A stretch of DNA of 64,000 bases, taken from positions 22,630,001 to 22,694,000 of the forward strand of contig OU612073.1 in the NCBI GenBank assembly GCA_914767715.1, in the 5' to 3' direction. This document shows, piece by piece, positions 24,401 to 28,957 of this stretch. The translations under genes were made by a program, and so were the position numbers. This DNA comes from Membranipora membranacea (taxonomy: Eukaryota; Bryozoa; Gymnolaemata; Cheilostomatida; Membraniporidae). How positions within the stretch are numbered: position 1 is the stretch's first letter; each line of letters begins with the position of its first letter. Under the pieces are notes generated by a model. That model had not been told where the DNA came from and ran no database searches. It saw only the letters and a program-made list of their open reading frames with translations.

Positions 24401-24832
24401 TATATCTATAGTCTCTGATTGCATGATAAACCTGATGAGTTCGCATCAGTAACAAATCAATAAGATTAGATTTATACTAATTAAATCTAGTATAAAAGAC
24501 CTCACACTTTGCCATTAACTCAATCTCATCTCTGAAGCCTTATGTAAGTGGCCGGTTGAGTCTTGAAAAATACACGTCTGCGTCTTGTCATGAGACCAAG
24601 CTTGAGACAGGCAAAGACGAGCAATTCACAAAGCTGTAGTTTCTCATTTGCTTACTCCACCATGATATTTTTGTTTGTAGCTGGATACACTTTCCGCTCC
24701 GGTTACTGTAAACTTGAGTCTACTCGTGATTGTGAGGCCGTTATGAGCAAACTGGGAAATGAAAAATCAAAAGCTGTTGGCTTTGAGAATGAACTACTAA
24801 TTGTCAGCTGGGCATTGTGTGGTCAGCTATGA
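3347..24832 (+). CDS. Unrecognised seven-exon protein gene, interrupted by an intronic retrotransposon
   Basis: The proposed coding exons are 3347-3439, 10085-10150, 20443-20580, 21478-22143, 23207-23404, 24084-24282 and 24681-24832. Each is bounded by AG and GT and all joins keep frame: phase 0 throughout, except phase 1 before the last exon. The predicted protein is about 504 residues. It has an acidic, Pro-rich N-terminus, a central mostly helical block of about 200 residues in the large exon, a Ser/Thr/Pro/His-rich linker, and a C-terminal block with four Cys. I do not recognise the family, and no membrane segment or signal peptide is obvious. The first two exons are the least certain because they are short and the introns between them are long. 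The second intron contains the whole gypsy element. Confidence 0.55.
3475..3750 (+). repeat. ACGTC-rich dispersed repeat, copy A
   Basis: The stretch begins GGATTGTTGAACCCAC and contains many ACGTC or ACGTCGCAA words. It ends with GGGGAATTGAATATCAACAT. The same sequence, diverged and in opposite orientation, is at 9248-9513. It starts only 35 bases after the exon-1 donor. Confidence 0.8.
4310..5310. repeat. CAACTCAA-type low-complexity tracts
   Basis: Two tracts (about 4310-4460 and 5150-5300) consist of irregular repeats of CAACTC, TCAATTCAACTC and AACTCAAATC, separated by about 700 bp of ordinary sequence. Confidence 0.6.
4569..4625. repeat. Short inverted repeat (18-bp arms)
   Basis: CAGCCAGTTTCAGACCAT at 4569-4586 is the exact reverse complement of ATGGTCTGAAACTGGCTG at 4608-4625, with a 21-base spacer. 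It is probably a remnant of a small foldback element. Confidence 0.8.
5551..5650. repeat. Imperfect foldback, CACAATTCG ends
   Basis: A 100-bp unit starts CACAATTCG and ends CGAATTGTG. Further matching words (ATTCGTG/CACGAAT) lie inside, so the unit can fold on itself. It resembles a degenerate mini-foldback element. Confidence 0.5.
6159..6227. repeat. Foldback repeat with homopolymer loop, copy 2
   Basis: Arms CTGTCTTGACAAGTTTG and CAAAGCTTGTCAAGACAG flank a loop containing a long G run. It is the same family as 1399-1456, here with the homopolymer on the opposite base. Confidence 0.75.
9248..9513 (-). repeat. ACGTC-rich dispersed repeat, copy B (inverted)
   Basis: This reads as the reverse complement of 3475-3750. 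It starts ATGTTGATATTCAATTCCC and ends GTTAGTGGGTTCAACAGGGA. Copy divergence is visible, so the pair is not a recent duplication. Confidence 0.8.
10085..10150 (+). CDS. Unknown gene, exon 2
   Basis: The acceptor TTTCAG precedes 22 codons (LNARDDRQVVADSRDIEKPE and on) and a GTAGGC donor. Phase 0 at both ends matches exons 1 and 3. The charged composition resembles the neighbouring exons. Confidence 0.5.
10151..11268 (+). other. Intron 2, part upstream of the retrotransposon
   Basis: No exon is recognised. It contains GTCTCG-rich short repeats (10200-10260 and 10420-10490), a long G run at about 10637 and a perfect palindrome at 10951-10984. Confidence 0.5.
10951..10984. repeat. Perfect 34-bp palindrome
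   Basis: ATCACAGAGTAAGGATA is followed immediately by its exact reverse complement, with no spacer. No flanking element explains it. Confidence 0.9.
11430..11640 (+). promoter_or_regulatory. LTR upstream control region: tandem 56-bp CCAAT-box repeats
   Basis: ATTGGTRGAAATC recurs at 11444, 11500, 11556 and 11629. The first three are spaced exactly 56 bp within a tandem repeat that includes ACAACTTGTCTTGCAGTTTC. ATTGG is the reverse of CCAAT, the NF-Y site. The position just upstream of the TATA box fits a U3 enhancer/promoter. Confidence 0.65.
11686..11694 (+). promoter_or_regulatory. TATA box of 5' LTR
   Basis: TATAAATAG lies 57 bases after the last CCAAT box and is the best core promoter match in the LTR. 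Transcription would start some 25-35 bases downstream, which would define the U3/R boundary. Confidence 0.7.
11937..11952 (+). other. Primer-binding site, tRNA-Leu type
   Basis: TGGTGGCAGCGGTGGG starts one base after the LTR. It is exactly complementary to the 3' end CCCACCGCTGCCACCA, which as I recall it ends animal tRNA-Leu(AAG) with its CCA tail. It would prime minus-strand synthesis. Confidence 0.85.
12011..12889 (+). CDS. gag: Gag polyprotein (frame broken in the nucleocapsid part)
   Basis: The 292-codon ORF starts about 75 bases after the LTR. Residues about 30-170 match the Ty3/gypsy capsid (Retrotrans_gag) pattern: PIYDGTTDIRRFL, a conserved Trp followed by acidic residues, and LALKGTALECL. 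A short coiled segment follows. A CCHC zinc knuckle (CFICKKVGHIAQNC; C-x2-C-x4-H-x4-C) lies at residues 251-264. Right after it the frame runs through an eight-G run at 12828-12835 and ends at 12889. A second knuckle (CYRCGQVGHIARNC) is encoded in the +1 frame just downstream. The break is therefore a one-base shift in the homopolymer: a real mutation, a sequence error or a slippage site. The product would form the particle shell and bind element RNA. Confidence 0.9.
   Translation: MGDRPDAAQPEWMDALLNGLHGRRKPISPPIYDGTTDIRRFLQTFAEVSETNRWDEDERALQLKLALKGTALECLQGDNFEVMVESLLNRFQLTREEARRELRNLKLRAGQDIHQFGTNVMKLVRMAEPELEAEQIDERATAELVDAIGDKLLTREFRLQGPINFADAIRRIQQYNSDMRVSKMNRFGLVGEDDNRMTALEKRVDQVHQGFQKINADNKCLKDMQDQMATNLAELVSGQGNIAPRAPSTCFICKKVGHIAQNCRSANRQNGAWGGTIDLLPMWTSWTYSKKL
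12828..12957 (+). CDS. gag: Gag 3' part in shifted frame: second CCHC knuckle
   Basis: From the G8 run, the +1 frame encodes a second C-x2-C-x4-H-x4-C knuckle and then a Gln/Asn/Ser/Thr-rich tail, ending at TAG 12955-12957. Two knuckles in tandem are common in gypsy Gag proteins, so this piece very likely belonged to the same protein. Confidence 0.7.
12890..13357 (+). CDS. Pre-protease acidic region, 5' part, in another frame from the main pol ORF
   Basis: The frame of the first gag ORF reopens after 12889 and stays open to a stop at 13357. It encodes a linker and then a strongly acidic stretch (ADDGDEDRYETTDEDDCDE). The same acidic motif resumes in the pol frame, showing that this segment is the upstream part of the PR-containing polyprotein. 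It overlaps the shifted gag tail (12890-12957) in a different frame, consistent with gag-pol expression by frameshifting. I could not identify a convincing slippery site. Confidence 0.5.
   Translation, partial: KPGSTHNTEYQLTSSKYIRSVKLGRPQVTHPVTCGPGNINQGQRTDGPLTNFIKGEGTVRIRLLPIISSTAFHTDKLENWVPLLTDVEVRFEDKEASKENREDVDGRQDREDEHVQAEKYDHKTADDGDEDRYETTDEDDCDEHREDEPVRAKKV
13161..18077 (+). CDS. pol: Pol polyprotein: protease, reverse transcriptase, RNase H, dUTPase, integrase
   Basis: The 1638-codon ORF carries a full enzyme set. Aspartic protease: VDTGCSHS with active-site DTG at 168-170, and flap-distal ILIGMDFL at about 237. Reverse transcriptase: about 450-700, with LPFGL at 569 and catalytic YLDD at 599-602. 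RNase H: acidic residues at 746, 789 and 814. Trimeric dUTPase: about 890-1025, all five motifs present. Integrase: zinc motif H1118, H1122, C1152, C1155, and catalytic D1184, D1244, E1280, which is D,D(35)E. A tail of about 200 residues follows, with VKKEP (a SUMO-consensus match) and a basic end RRPLRIRGAPRRL. No chromodomain is seen. The first 50 or so codons are out-of-frame sequence of the acidic repeat, because of a one-base break at the A7 run (about 13346-13352). The true N-terminus therefore lies in the other frame. Confidence 0.95.
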   Translation: MKTKRRVKKIEKMWMGDKTGKTNMYKQKSMIIRQRMMVMKTDTKLQMKMIVMNTGKTNLYEQKKYDYETADDGDEDEYETADEDDCDEEGYKGIIEDEARKCDDYGEASVTDEDKDKSNAANQMTSHDTETGKLNEEKPSFFMINDIRENSYYIKGRFDRAEQHMLVDTGCSHSVMPWNLYVTLKDDCLSGWRPSDARGFLADGSGINIQGVAELKMRIGNTTFIHQFQIAEIDGKILIGMDFLRRHRCVMDIHRYILQIGDQESPCCDQNGDPLIINVQNMRATILAPHSEKIVQARLTRTREGLVEGIVEPCHKIIGLMVATSLHRPEGPLLFLRLMNIKEEELVIPEGTVIGQFVPVDEVESVVSSNSEQPRFRQFQSGEHEDKLPPHLKDHLSRWTSQLTEQEKQQLKDLLIKYQHVFSRDEYDVGLTTLVEHDISVKPGTNPIKQNPYRHGPQQDAEIERQVHNLEEKGLIEEGKGAWSSPVVLVRKRDQSWRFCIDYRKLNEVTEKDAYPIPRIDDSLDALGGSKWFSTLDLLSGYWQLPLSAGAREKSAFVTRSGLWQWKVLPFGLTAAPSSFERLMETVLRGLQWETVLVYLDDVIIFSEDIESHLGRLEEVLKRFGEANLKLKAKKCHLFASEVNYLGHIVSGEGISTDPSKIEAVCQWPVPQHPRDLRAFLGTCSYYRRFVPGYAELARPLNVIVSKNAVFIWSPRCQNAFERLKETLTESPILAYPDFGLTFILDTDASAVGTGAVLSQIQQEQERVIAYYSKTMSKEEMNYCVTRRELLAIIKAVKHFRPYLYGRKFKIRSDHAPLFWLLRSAQPKGQLARWLETMGEFDMEFEYRKGLKHNNADGLSRRLCIECEQCQGLWNAVEEAEEKLSAHRLKYTLVHPEAKAPYRASEQSAGVDLYSTQTTTIPAGEQTVIGTGLTVQLPRGCYGRIAPRSGIAVKHGVDIGAGVIDPDYRGEVKILLFNHGKQNFTIQKGDRVAQLICELIINPVLEESVELTTTTRDELGLGSTGIRTMKVMSSMAMSQISDPELQKIYKAVQKGITEEGVIDTTEDSRTTKRLAKMIDVLSLRPDGVLVATIPVNNRRREVVICPTRDRTELIHEKHRICHLGVTKTTQRIQLDWYWPGMHTDIRRFVGACERCQKAKTSSSRTVDSHYHLYAGRPWQIVAIDLCGPFPQTPRGNTQILVLTDHFTRWQDALALPDGKAETVAQCLDERVFSYLGIPEEIHSDQGRQFESRVFQELCAIWGTKKTRTCPYRPQGNSVVERLNRTLGSSLRALLIGMEQTEWDKQLPALMRGIRATPHSVTKETPNYLMLARELRLPDALTLEEPPMHTDIITDYAQALQERMSICGRQLRSYQYQQRQEGTDEPNLFMTGDRVWLKNFQKKKGENPKLAAKYFGPCDIVEVLPYHTYRVKYKGKESIQHEHRLKLFVAGPTNTPSGESEKTSTKQTTQDYESLEEIMEDGRKWTGTDHSTREKIKLPPKQQQDTFPDIAGGSCTKLVSGLQKGLIIHTNAGPHTFPREEIPPSNSLITVKKEPTIDIDLPGERRTNEENIICSPNQQQGSDEQLNEDQDWENSGSSPTASSCKQGTALDEKDEKAVRRPLRIRGAPRRLADYSVELC
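13216..13425 (+). repeat. 105-bp tandem duplication in the pre-protease acidic region
   Basis: CAGGGAAGACGAAC starts both units (13216 and 13321). Each encodes about 35 residues containing KYD..TADDGDED.YET.DEDDCDE. Aligning the two units shows that the second has one extra A where the first has GCAGAAAAG, which pinpoints the frame break. Confidence 0.85.
15828..16240 (+). other. dUTPase domain inside pol
   Basis: The five trimeric dUTPase motifs are in order: AGVDLYS (909-915), RIAPRSGIA (944-952), GVDIGAGVIDPDYRGEV (956-972, with the catalytic Asp and Tyr region), GDRVAQLICE (989-998) and ELGLGSTG (1018-1025). Motif 5 has Leu where Phe is usual. The domain sits between RNase H and integrase, the position used by non-primate lentiviruses. 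It would hydrolyse dUTP to dUMP and limit uracil in element cDNA. Confidence 0.93.
18078..18855 (+). other. Gap between pol and the third ORF
   Basis: No convincing coding region. A 90-codon open frame at 18302-18574 is Leu/Cys-rich and has no recognisable features. A direct repeat containing CAGGAGCAC occurs near 18498 and 18590. An ATTGGA (inverted CCAAT) and TTTAAAA lie at 18768-18795, 60-90 bases before the third ORF, and might be an internal promoter. Confidence 0.45.
18856..19509 (+). CDS. Third ORF: candidate zinc-binding transactivator of the retrotransposon
   Basis: The 217-codon ORF lies after pol with a strong start context (A at -3, G at +4). The N-terminal 64 residues are rich in metal-ligand residues: C13, C16, H24, H28, C34, C37, C48, H57, H62 and C64, including CRYC, CMLC and HQC. 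A Pro/Ala/Thr-rich linker follows. The last 45 or so residues are acidic with regularly placed bulky hydrophobics (ALEEMDLTEYD, PEFDDFDEVFAQL), the composition of VP16-type acidic activation domains. There is no signal peptide or transmembrane segment, so it is not an envelope. By position and architecture it resembles the regulators of complex retroviruses (spumavirus Tas, lentivirus Tat), but I see no sequence homology, so the function is inferred. Alternatives are an RNA-binding accessory protein or a captured host zinc-finger fragment. Confidence 0.75.
   Translation: MAASGMLLGKKNCRYCGIWARTSHETSHITSYGCMLCPGDGQMPAYQCSSLTTARLHGLLKHQCENTYVKVSTAAAPRRLRDGAPLLPGWQESAGEMPIPTVYVRRLQLDLRAVRDAMPPPNVAPHTTQAADHPVVPADRDIQSTLTTAPAWPTEENSTKDPMLWHPAMDSSPELDLTALEEMDLTEYDVESFLPSTELPLPEFDDFDEVFAQLERM
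19626..19652 (+). other. Purine-rich tract, possible displaced polypurine tract
   Basis: An A-rich purine run (AAGA, A15, GAAAAAGGTGAG) lies about 100 bases upstream of the 3' LTR. A polypurine tract normally abuts the LTR, but the bases directly before this LTR are not purine-rich. This is therefore only a candidate plus-strand primer site. Confidence 0.35.
19719..19733 (+). repeat. Hairpin just before the 3' LTR
   Basis: GAGCGG-AGA-CCGCTC forms a six-pair stem with a three-base loop, 18 bases from the LTR start, where the polypurine tract is expected. Confidence 0.7.
19752..20418 (+). repeat. 3' LTR
   Basis: A direct repeat of 11269-11935, same length and no visible difference, with the TATA box at 20169-20177. 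It ends 24 bases before the host exon at 20443, so its promoter could drive transcription into the host gene in sense orientation. Confidence 0.95.
20443..20580 (+). CDS. Unknown gene, exon 3
   Basis: The acceptor TTTTTTCTAG precedes 46 codons (LGQVPDGVPDYVINEALAVL and on), then GTGACT. Phase 0 at both ends. The exon is charged and predicted helical. The LTR of the gypsy element ends 24 bases upstream, so only the polypyrimidine tract and AG remain as original splice signal. Confidence 0.6.
20707..21391. mobile_element. TIR element (MITE), copy 2, split by a SINE
   Basis: Same element as 2889-3245 (TTAAAC...ACTGCTGCCAC start, GTGGCAGCAGTGGTTTAA end), interrupted at 20800-21115 by a tRNA-derived SINE. 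Removing the insert and one target repeat leaves a unit that aligns with copy 1 along its length. Confidence 0.8.
20800..21115 (+). mobile_element. tRNA-derived SINE with 15-bp target-site duplication
   Basis: ATCTCATAATTGTCA occurs at 20785-20799 and again at 21116-21130, flanking a 316-bp insert. The insert head has a pol III A box (GTGGTCTAATGGTTAA) and B box (GGTTCAATTCCC) and resembles tRNA-Gln (GGACTTTGGATC around the anticodon). The tail ends in AAAATTATGATG. A non-tRNA body of about 230 bp follows the head. Confidence 0.85.
21478..22143 (+). CDS. Unknown gene, exon 4 (main exon)
   Basis: 222 codons from acceptor ATTGTAG to donor GTGAGA, phase 0 at both ends. It starts with an acidic Pro-rich stretch (AELPDPYEGEEADPGPP), then about 190 residues of mixed hydrophobic and basic sequence with likely helices (for example SHFEKIGNLIQHVQKFY and FVQELIGLVVNKI). 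The frame runs only three codons past the donor before a stop. No family recognised. Confidence 0.75.
22144..23206 (+). other. Intron 4 of unknown gene
   Basis: About 1.06 kb. An 80-codon open frame at 22438-22680 is Asn/Ile-rich with no splice-compatible ends. No repeat structure was noticed. Confidence 0.4.
23207..23404 (+). CDS. Unknown gene, exon 5 (Ser/Thr/His-rich linker)
   Basis: 66 codons, phase 0, acceptor ATTTAG and donor GTAGGT. Starts TLPDADKKKILETEDSM and continues as a Ser/Thr/Pro/His-rich low-complexity linker. Confidence 0.65.
23405..24083 (+). other. Intron 5 with tRNA-Ile-like sequence
   Basis: The 14-mer AGGTATACCTCTCC is present at the donor (about 23406) and again near 23757. 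A tRNA-like sequence lies between them, nearer the second copy. Confidence 0.5.
23640..23725 (+). repeat. tRNA-Ile-derived SINE-like sequence
   Basis: An A box region (TGGCGCAATCGGTTAGCGCG, as in tRNA-Ile) and a B box (GGTTCGAGTCTC) are present. The anticodon arm is distorted and the acceptor stem does not pair well, so it is a tRNA-derived repeat and not a working gene. Confidence 0.6.
24084..24282 (+). CDS. Unknown gene, exon 6
   Basis: Acceptor ATTACAG, 66 codons plus one base, donor GTAGGC. Encodes AHGGLPSSQEPAFDQEPVLH and on. The frame stays open to 24452, so a longer alternative last exon is possible. Confidence 0.6.
24372..24419. repeat. Inverted repeat with 19-bp arms
   Basis: ATCAGAGACTATAGATATA (24372-24390) is the exact reverse complement of 24401-24419, with a 10-base AT spacer. 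Confidence 0.9.
24681..24832 (+). CDS. Unknown gene, last exon
   Basis: Acceptor TTTGTAG. Phase 1 matches exon 6. 50 codons with four Cys ending at TGA 24830-24832 (...SWALCGQL). It looks coding, but no family is recognised. Confidence 0.5.
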
Positions 24833-26746
24833 GATGTTGAGAGTATTCTGAGGAGATAAATGGCAAGATGGCTATAATTTTAGTTCACACATATGCTCGA
24901 CACTGTTGAAGTCCTTTTTAAAGACTTCAGAAAGGCTTTTGATCCATTACAACCATCAAAACTTGGTGAGCCCTTCAAGATTTGGTGACACTTGATATAT
25001 TGAGACTGTCTTTAAAGCTCATGTCCAGGGACAGCAGTTTATCCCAAGTAGAAATTGTTAGCAGTTGGAAATGTTTTAGATAGATCAGTATTTTCATACC
25101 CATATTGGCTATGAGCTTGATAAGCCTCCAAAAAAAGTTTTATAGTTGGCTACAGCTGAAACACAAACTTGTGCTACTTTATATATCTGCCTTTTTGCTA
25201 TACTAACCGACAGCCAACTGAAATCATGAGAACAAAATTTTGCACGAGAGTAAATTTATCCCAGTTACTGTAAGCATAAGCTCCACATGTTAGTCCCTGA
25301 GAAACGGTCGTCACAATATACATACTCCAGTTGACTGAAGGACAATTTTTAGTTAAGGCAAACACTGCGAAACGCAGAATACTGTTTCTCCATGATAGTA
25401 CATGTGTTATTTTTTTCATTATGACTCCAATTTTATATTACCAAAAGTTCGCCAACTGTTTAATGTAATACCCCAGGTTATTTCAACAGTGGAATATAAA
25501 TAAATCTGTAAATACAACAAGAACTTTTAGTAGTTAAGAATTTTTTTATTCCAGACATTCCATTATGATACCAAGTGAGTTCATAACACTCGTTGCAGTA
25601 TGATTGCCTAATATACTGAGTTCTGCTTGAGCCATAAGATAAATGTTGTTATGTGTACAATAAGAGTAAGCTGTGAAAATGAAACATTCCCACAATGCAA
25701 TTTCAACATGTTGTTGATCTCATGTCAGAGCCAATCAGTTAATGTGTGTTAATTACATTCAAATTCGATTTGTATTGTACAAGATACAACAGGGATACAA
25801 CACCACCAAAGCGGATCATAAAAGTCTCCTAGATGTCTAAACTGATTGGCACTACTCCGAAAAACGGTGCAGTGTTAGAATTTTACTGCTCTTAGCGGTG
25901 CGTCTGTTGTAATAGCTAGGTTGCAGCTGGTAATAGCGATGAAGGAGAGGGAAAATGACATTCATGGCCTGTTTTGCTAATTATGGGCATTAGGCTCAAT
26001 AGTCGTCGGACTCATGAAAACTTGATATATATTAAAAACCTAGCATTTATTCATCAGAGGTATTGAAGTTGTAAAACATTCATGGAACTATATTGTTTTG
26101 GTCTGTGCTCCCTCCCCTTTTCAAACTGGAGTCACGTTACAAAAATAGTCTGCAGCTCAATTCATATTGAAATTAAGTTCTTTGCTTGAGTAGCCTAGGC
26201 CCTAGGATCTAGGTCGACCTCTTCATAATACAAAAATGTCATATTATTGGTTGGAAAGTGAGGTAGGTCGATGTGCTTGAGCTAAACTAAGAGATAACCT
26301 TTACACAAGGTTAAGTTACATTGAAGACTATGTGATACAGATTACACATACAGGACTCCCAGAAATGCCAGGGAGGGTTTACAATTTATAAAATCTTTTG
26401 ATCGCATTTGAACAGCATTAAGAGAGGAGAGAGTCTAATCTTTCCAACAATTGCAGGGAGGGGGCAACGACAATGGTCATTGGAAACTTGATAATGTTAA
26501 GACCCTAATCATTATTTGACTGTCACCTGAAACTTAAGGCTACCTCCTTTTCTCTCATTTCCTCAACTGATACCTGTACTCCTGTTTCTTTTTAAACCAT
26601 TAAAGAGCAACACTTGTTTTTACCATTTAATGCCTTTAATAGCCATTTAATTTTCAGCAATCTGACCTGAATTATGAAAATGTCAAATACGATGATTGGA
26701 GGAGAGAAAAAAACAAAACTAAATTGTCAAAGAAATTACACTAATT

Positions 26747-26829
26747 CAGATTACCCTTGTATTGGTACAGATTACCCTTGTATTGGTACAGATTACCCTT
26801 GTATTGGTACAGATTACCCTTGTATTGGT
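26747..26829. repeat. 21-bp tandem repeat, four copies
   Basis: CAGATTACCCTTGTATTGGTA-type units (21 bp) repeat four times with almost no change. A short ORF over it (about 26762-26971) is a by-product of the repeat. Confidence 0.9.
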
Positions 26830-27807
26830 AAGCTTGTCACGACAAGCTAACATCGTTTGCGCTTTGGGCATCTTCTTGCTGAAGCTAACAAATTCGCATG
26901 CCGGTAATTTAAAGCATCAATGCAAATCTCTTTTTTACAATATTCTCTCGTATCAAACTTCCACCCAGTAAAAGTTGATATGGTAAAAGTAGCCTATATT
27001 GCACTTTTAGCTTCCTGTATGTCCTGGTTCTCTGGTGACATGTCCCCGCTGTGACTGTCACCACTAAGAAGAGCAGAGATTCACTGTTTCATTCTAAATC
27101 TAAGCGATATGTAAAAATCAAGTTGCTATTTATTGTTGTTGTGGCCTGTTGTTATTGTTGATTATCAAAAAAGAACATTGTACTGTAGCCAGACAGAAAC
27201 TAATGAATATTTCAAACTAAGAGGCGAAAAACTATCACGTAAATCAATAAGCAAACTATATGAATCCCGACATAAAACGAAATGCCTACTGAGAATGATT
27301 CATTAAGACAATCCTCCCTTGCTTTTAGACAAATACCCCACAGGACACTTTATTTTACCAAAACACAGAACAAACCTGTGTTCTGTTTTAGGCACCAAGC
27401 AGTAGGCCGATTGTTTTTAAACAGGATATTGAAAAAGACATTTTAGAATTTTATATATTTTATTTTTTACAACAGAGCGCTCAACACAAAAAGTTATTTT
27501 ATCATAACAACAACATGAAAATATATCATTCCATTTCTGAATAATGAAAATTCAATGTTAGTAAGTCACATTGAATGCCATACCATGTTGTTCGATCGAC
27601 CCATTGTCAGGCACTGATGATGTGTATTTTAATTATAAATATGATTGGGGAATTTCTTTGAACAATTTGACCAATTTGCGATGTTTAAAATGTTTTGTAT
27701 TTCTAGTTAATCATTCTGAAAAATTTCAGATATCTAATAATTGATAGTTCAGTGTTCACGATCACACCAAGGAGTAGTACTCCTTGATCACACATACAGT
27801 CTTCATT

Positions 27808-27863
27808 TAGCCCTGTTCACACGGCCACTGGTTTTGGTTTTTTGGGCCGTGTGAACAGGGCTA
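27808..27863. repeat. Hairpin element, 19-bp perfect arms
   Basis: TAGCCCTGTTCACACGGCC and its exact reverse complement flank an 18-base T/G-rich loop. It looks like a miniature foldback element. Confidence 0.9.
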
Positions 27864-27944
27864 GTCAGTGGCGTATATTAGCAATCACGGACCACGGATA
27901 TCCGTGTATCAAAATCCTTGATTGCATTGTGCAAGCCAGGCTGA

Positions 27945-28070
27945 ATAGCTCAGTGTGTAGAGCGTCTGCCTGGTAATCACTGTTTAATAAGAACGTTGTG
28001 GGTTCGTTGCGGGTTCGTTGTGGGTTCGTTGTGGGTTCGTTGTGGGTTCGAACCCCAACTATGACAGACT
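27945..28070 (+). repeat. tRNA-like sequence with amplified T-arm/B-box repeat
   Basis: A box-like AATAGCTCAGTGTGTAGAGCG is followed by CTGCCTGGTAATCA (an anticodon-arm-like stretch). Then comes a run of 10-11-bp repeats GGGTTCGTTGT, ending in a true B box GGGTTCGAACCCC. The D arm and T arm read like a tRNA, but the region between is expanded by the repeats, so it cannot be a normal tRNA gene. Confidence 0.65.
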
Positions 28071-28828
28071 TTTTTCAAATGGGTGCTTTATAACTGGAGC
28101 ATTTTTACTTTTCCCAAGAGGGGATGTCTTATAAGTGAGGAATTACGGTACATACAGAGTTTGACTTTTGACCTTGAGCTGGACAAGCCAATCAAATGCC
28201 CGGTGTATTGACACACCCACACCCTCCCCGCCACGCCTACGGCGTGTGGATCGGGCTGCGCCCGATCATTATGCTCATCTCTAAAAAGTCAGTGAGTGAA
28301 TTTTTTTAGAATATACGCCCCTGGGGCTAGTCTTCATTAATAATGAATAATAGCTAGGATCAGGGAGGGTGGGATATACTACTGTCCCACCCACCATTCT
28401 CCCTGCACCCAGTGATATATATTCATATCAATGGTCCCGCCCTCCCTGCTAGGATTGCCCCTCTATTACAGATCCCTGATTACAGACTATTTTTCACATT
28501 GCAACAGAGAGTTGTCTTCTCACGAGTCAAATAAAAGTAAGTTCAAGCTGCAGAAATAAATCATTTCAAATTAAGTGGTGATTTCTAGGAAAAGCCCTAA
28601 AATAAGTAAAATTATGAAATATCATCAATGAATAAATTTATATATTTGTATTTATTTGCATTGTAAATACAATCCATAACAAACTACATGAAAATGACCA
28701 TGTGCATTTGTTTACATCTAATCCGGATATGAATGTGGACTTGTAACATGATTGATTTTCTTCACCACCACAACATTGAACAAAATGTTTAGTGTTTCTT
28801 CGCTTCAAGTCATAATCCAGAGTGCATA

Positions 28829-28957
28829 ATGAAGAAATTTGATCTACGTGGAGTGAAGGAAGTCTTCGCAAACCTCCGTGGTGGAGAGAAAGTGTCATCT
28901 AAAGGGGATTCTGATGTGCATGAAACTTTACAGCCTCATGACTTTTTCTGTGGAAAG
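28829..28957 (+). CDS. STXBP5: Tomosyn exon 1 (start codon)
   Basis: 43 codons from ATG (MKKFDLRGVKEVFANLRGG) to GTGAGC donor, phase 0. The start matches the family's short basic N-terminus before blade 1, and ETLQPHDF aligns with the conserved ETLQ.. segment. Confidence 0.9.

Larger units (their letters stand above)
24833..28828. other. Intergenic region between unknown gene and tomosyn
   Basis: No exon recognised in about 4 kb. Contents are a 21-bp tandem repeat (26747-26829), a partial foldback arm (26829-26850), a 19-bp-arm hairpin (27808-27863) and a tRNA-like sequence with repeated B-box words (27945-28070). The tomosyn promoter and 5' UTR should lie in its right part, but no TATA box stands out. 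Confidence 0.5.
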
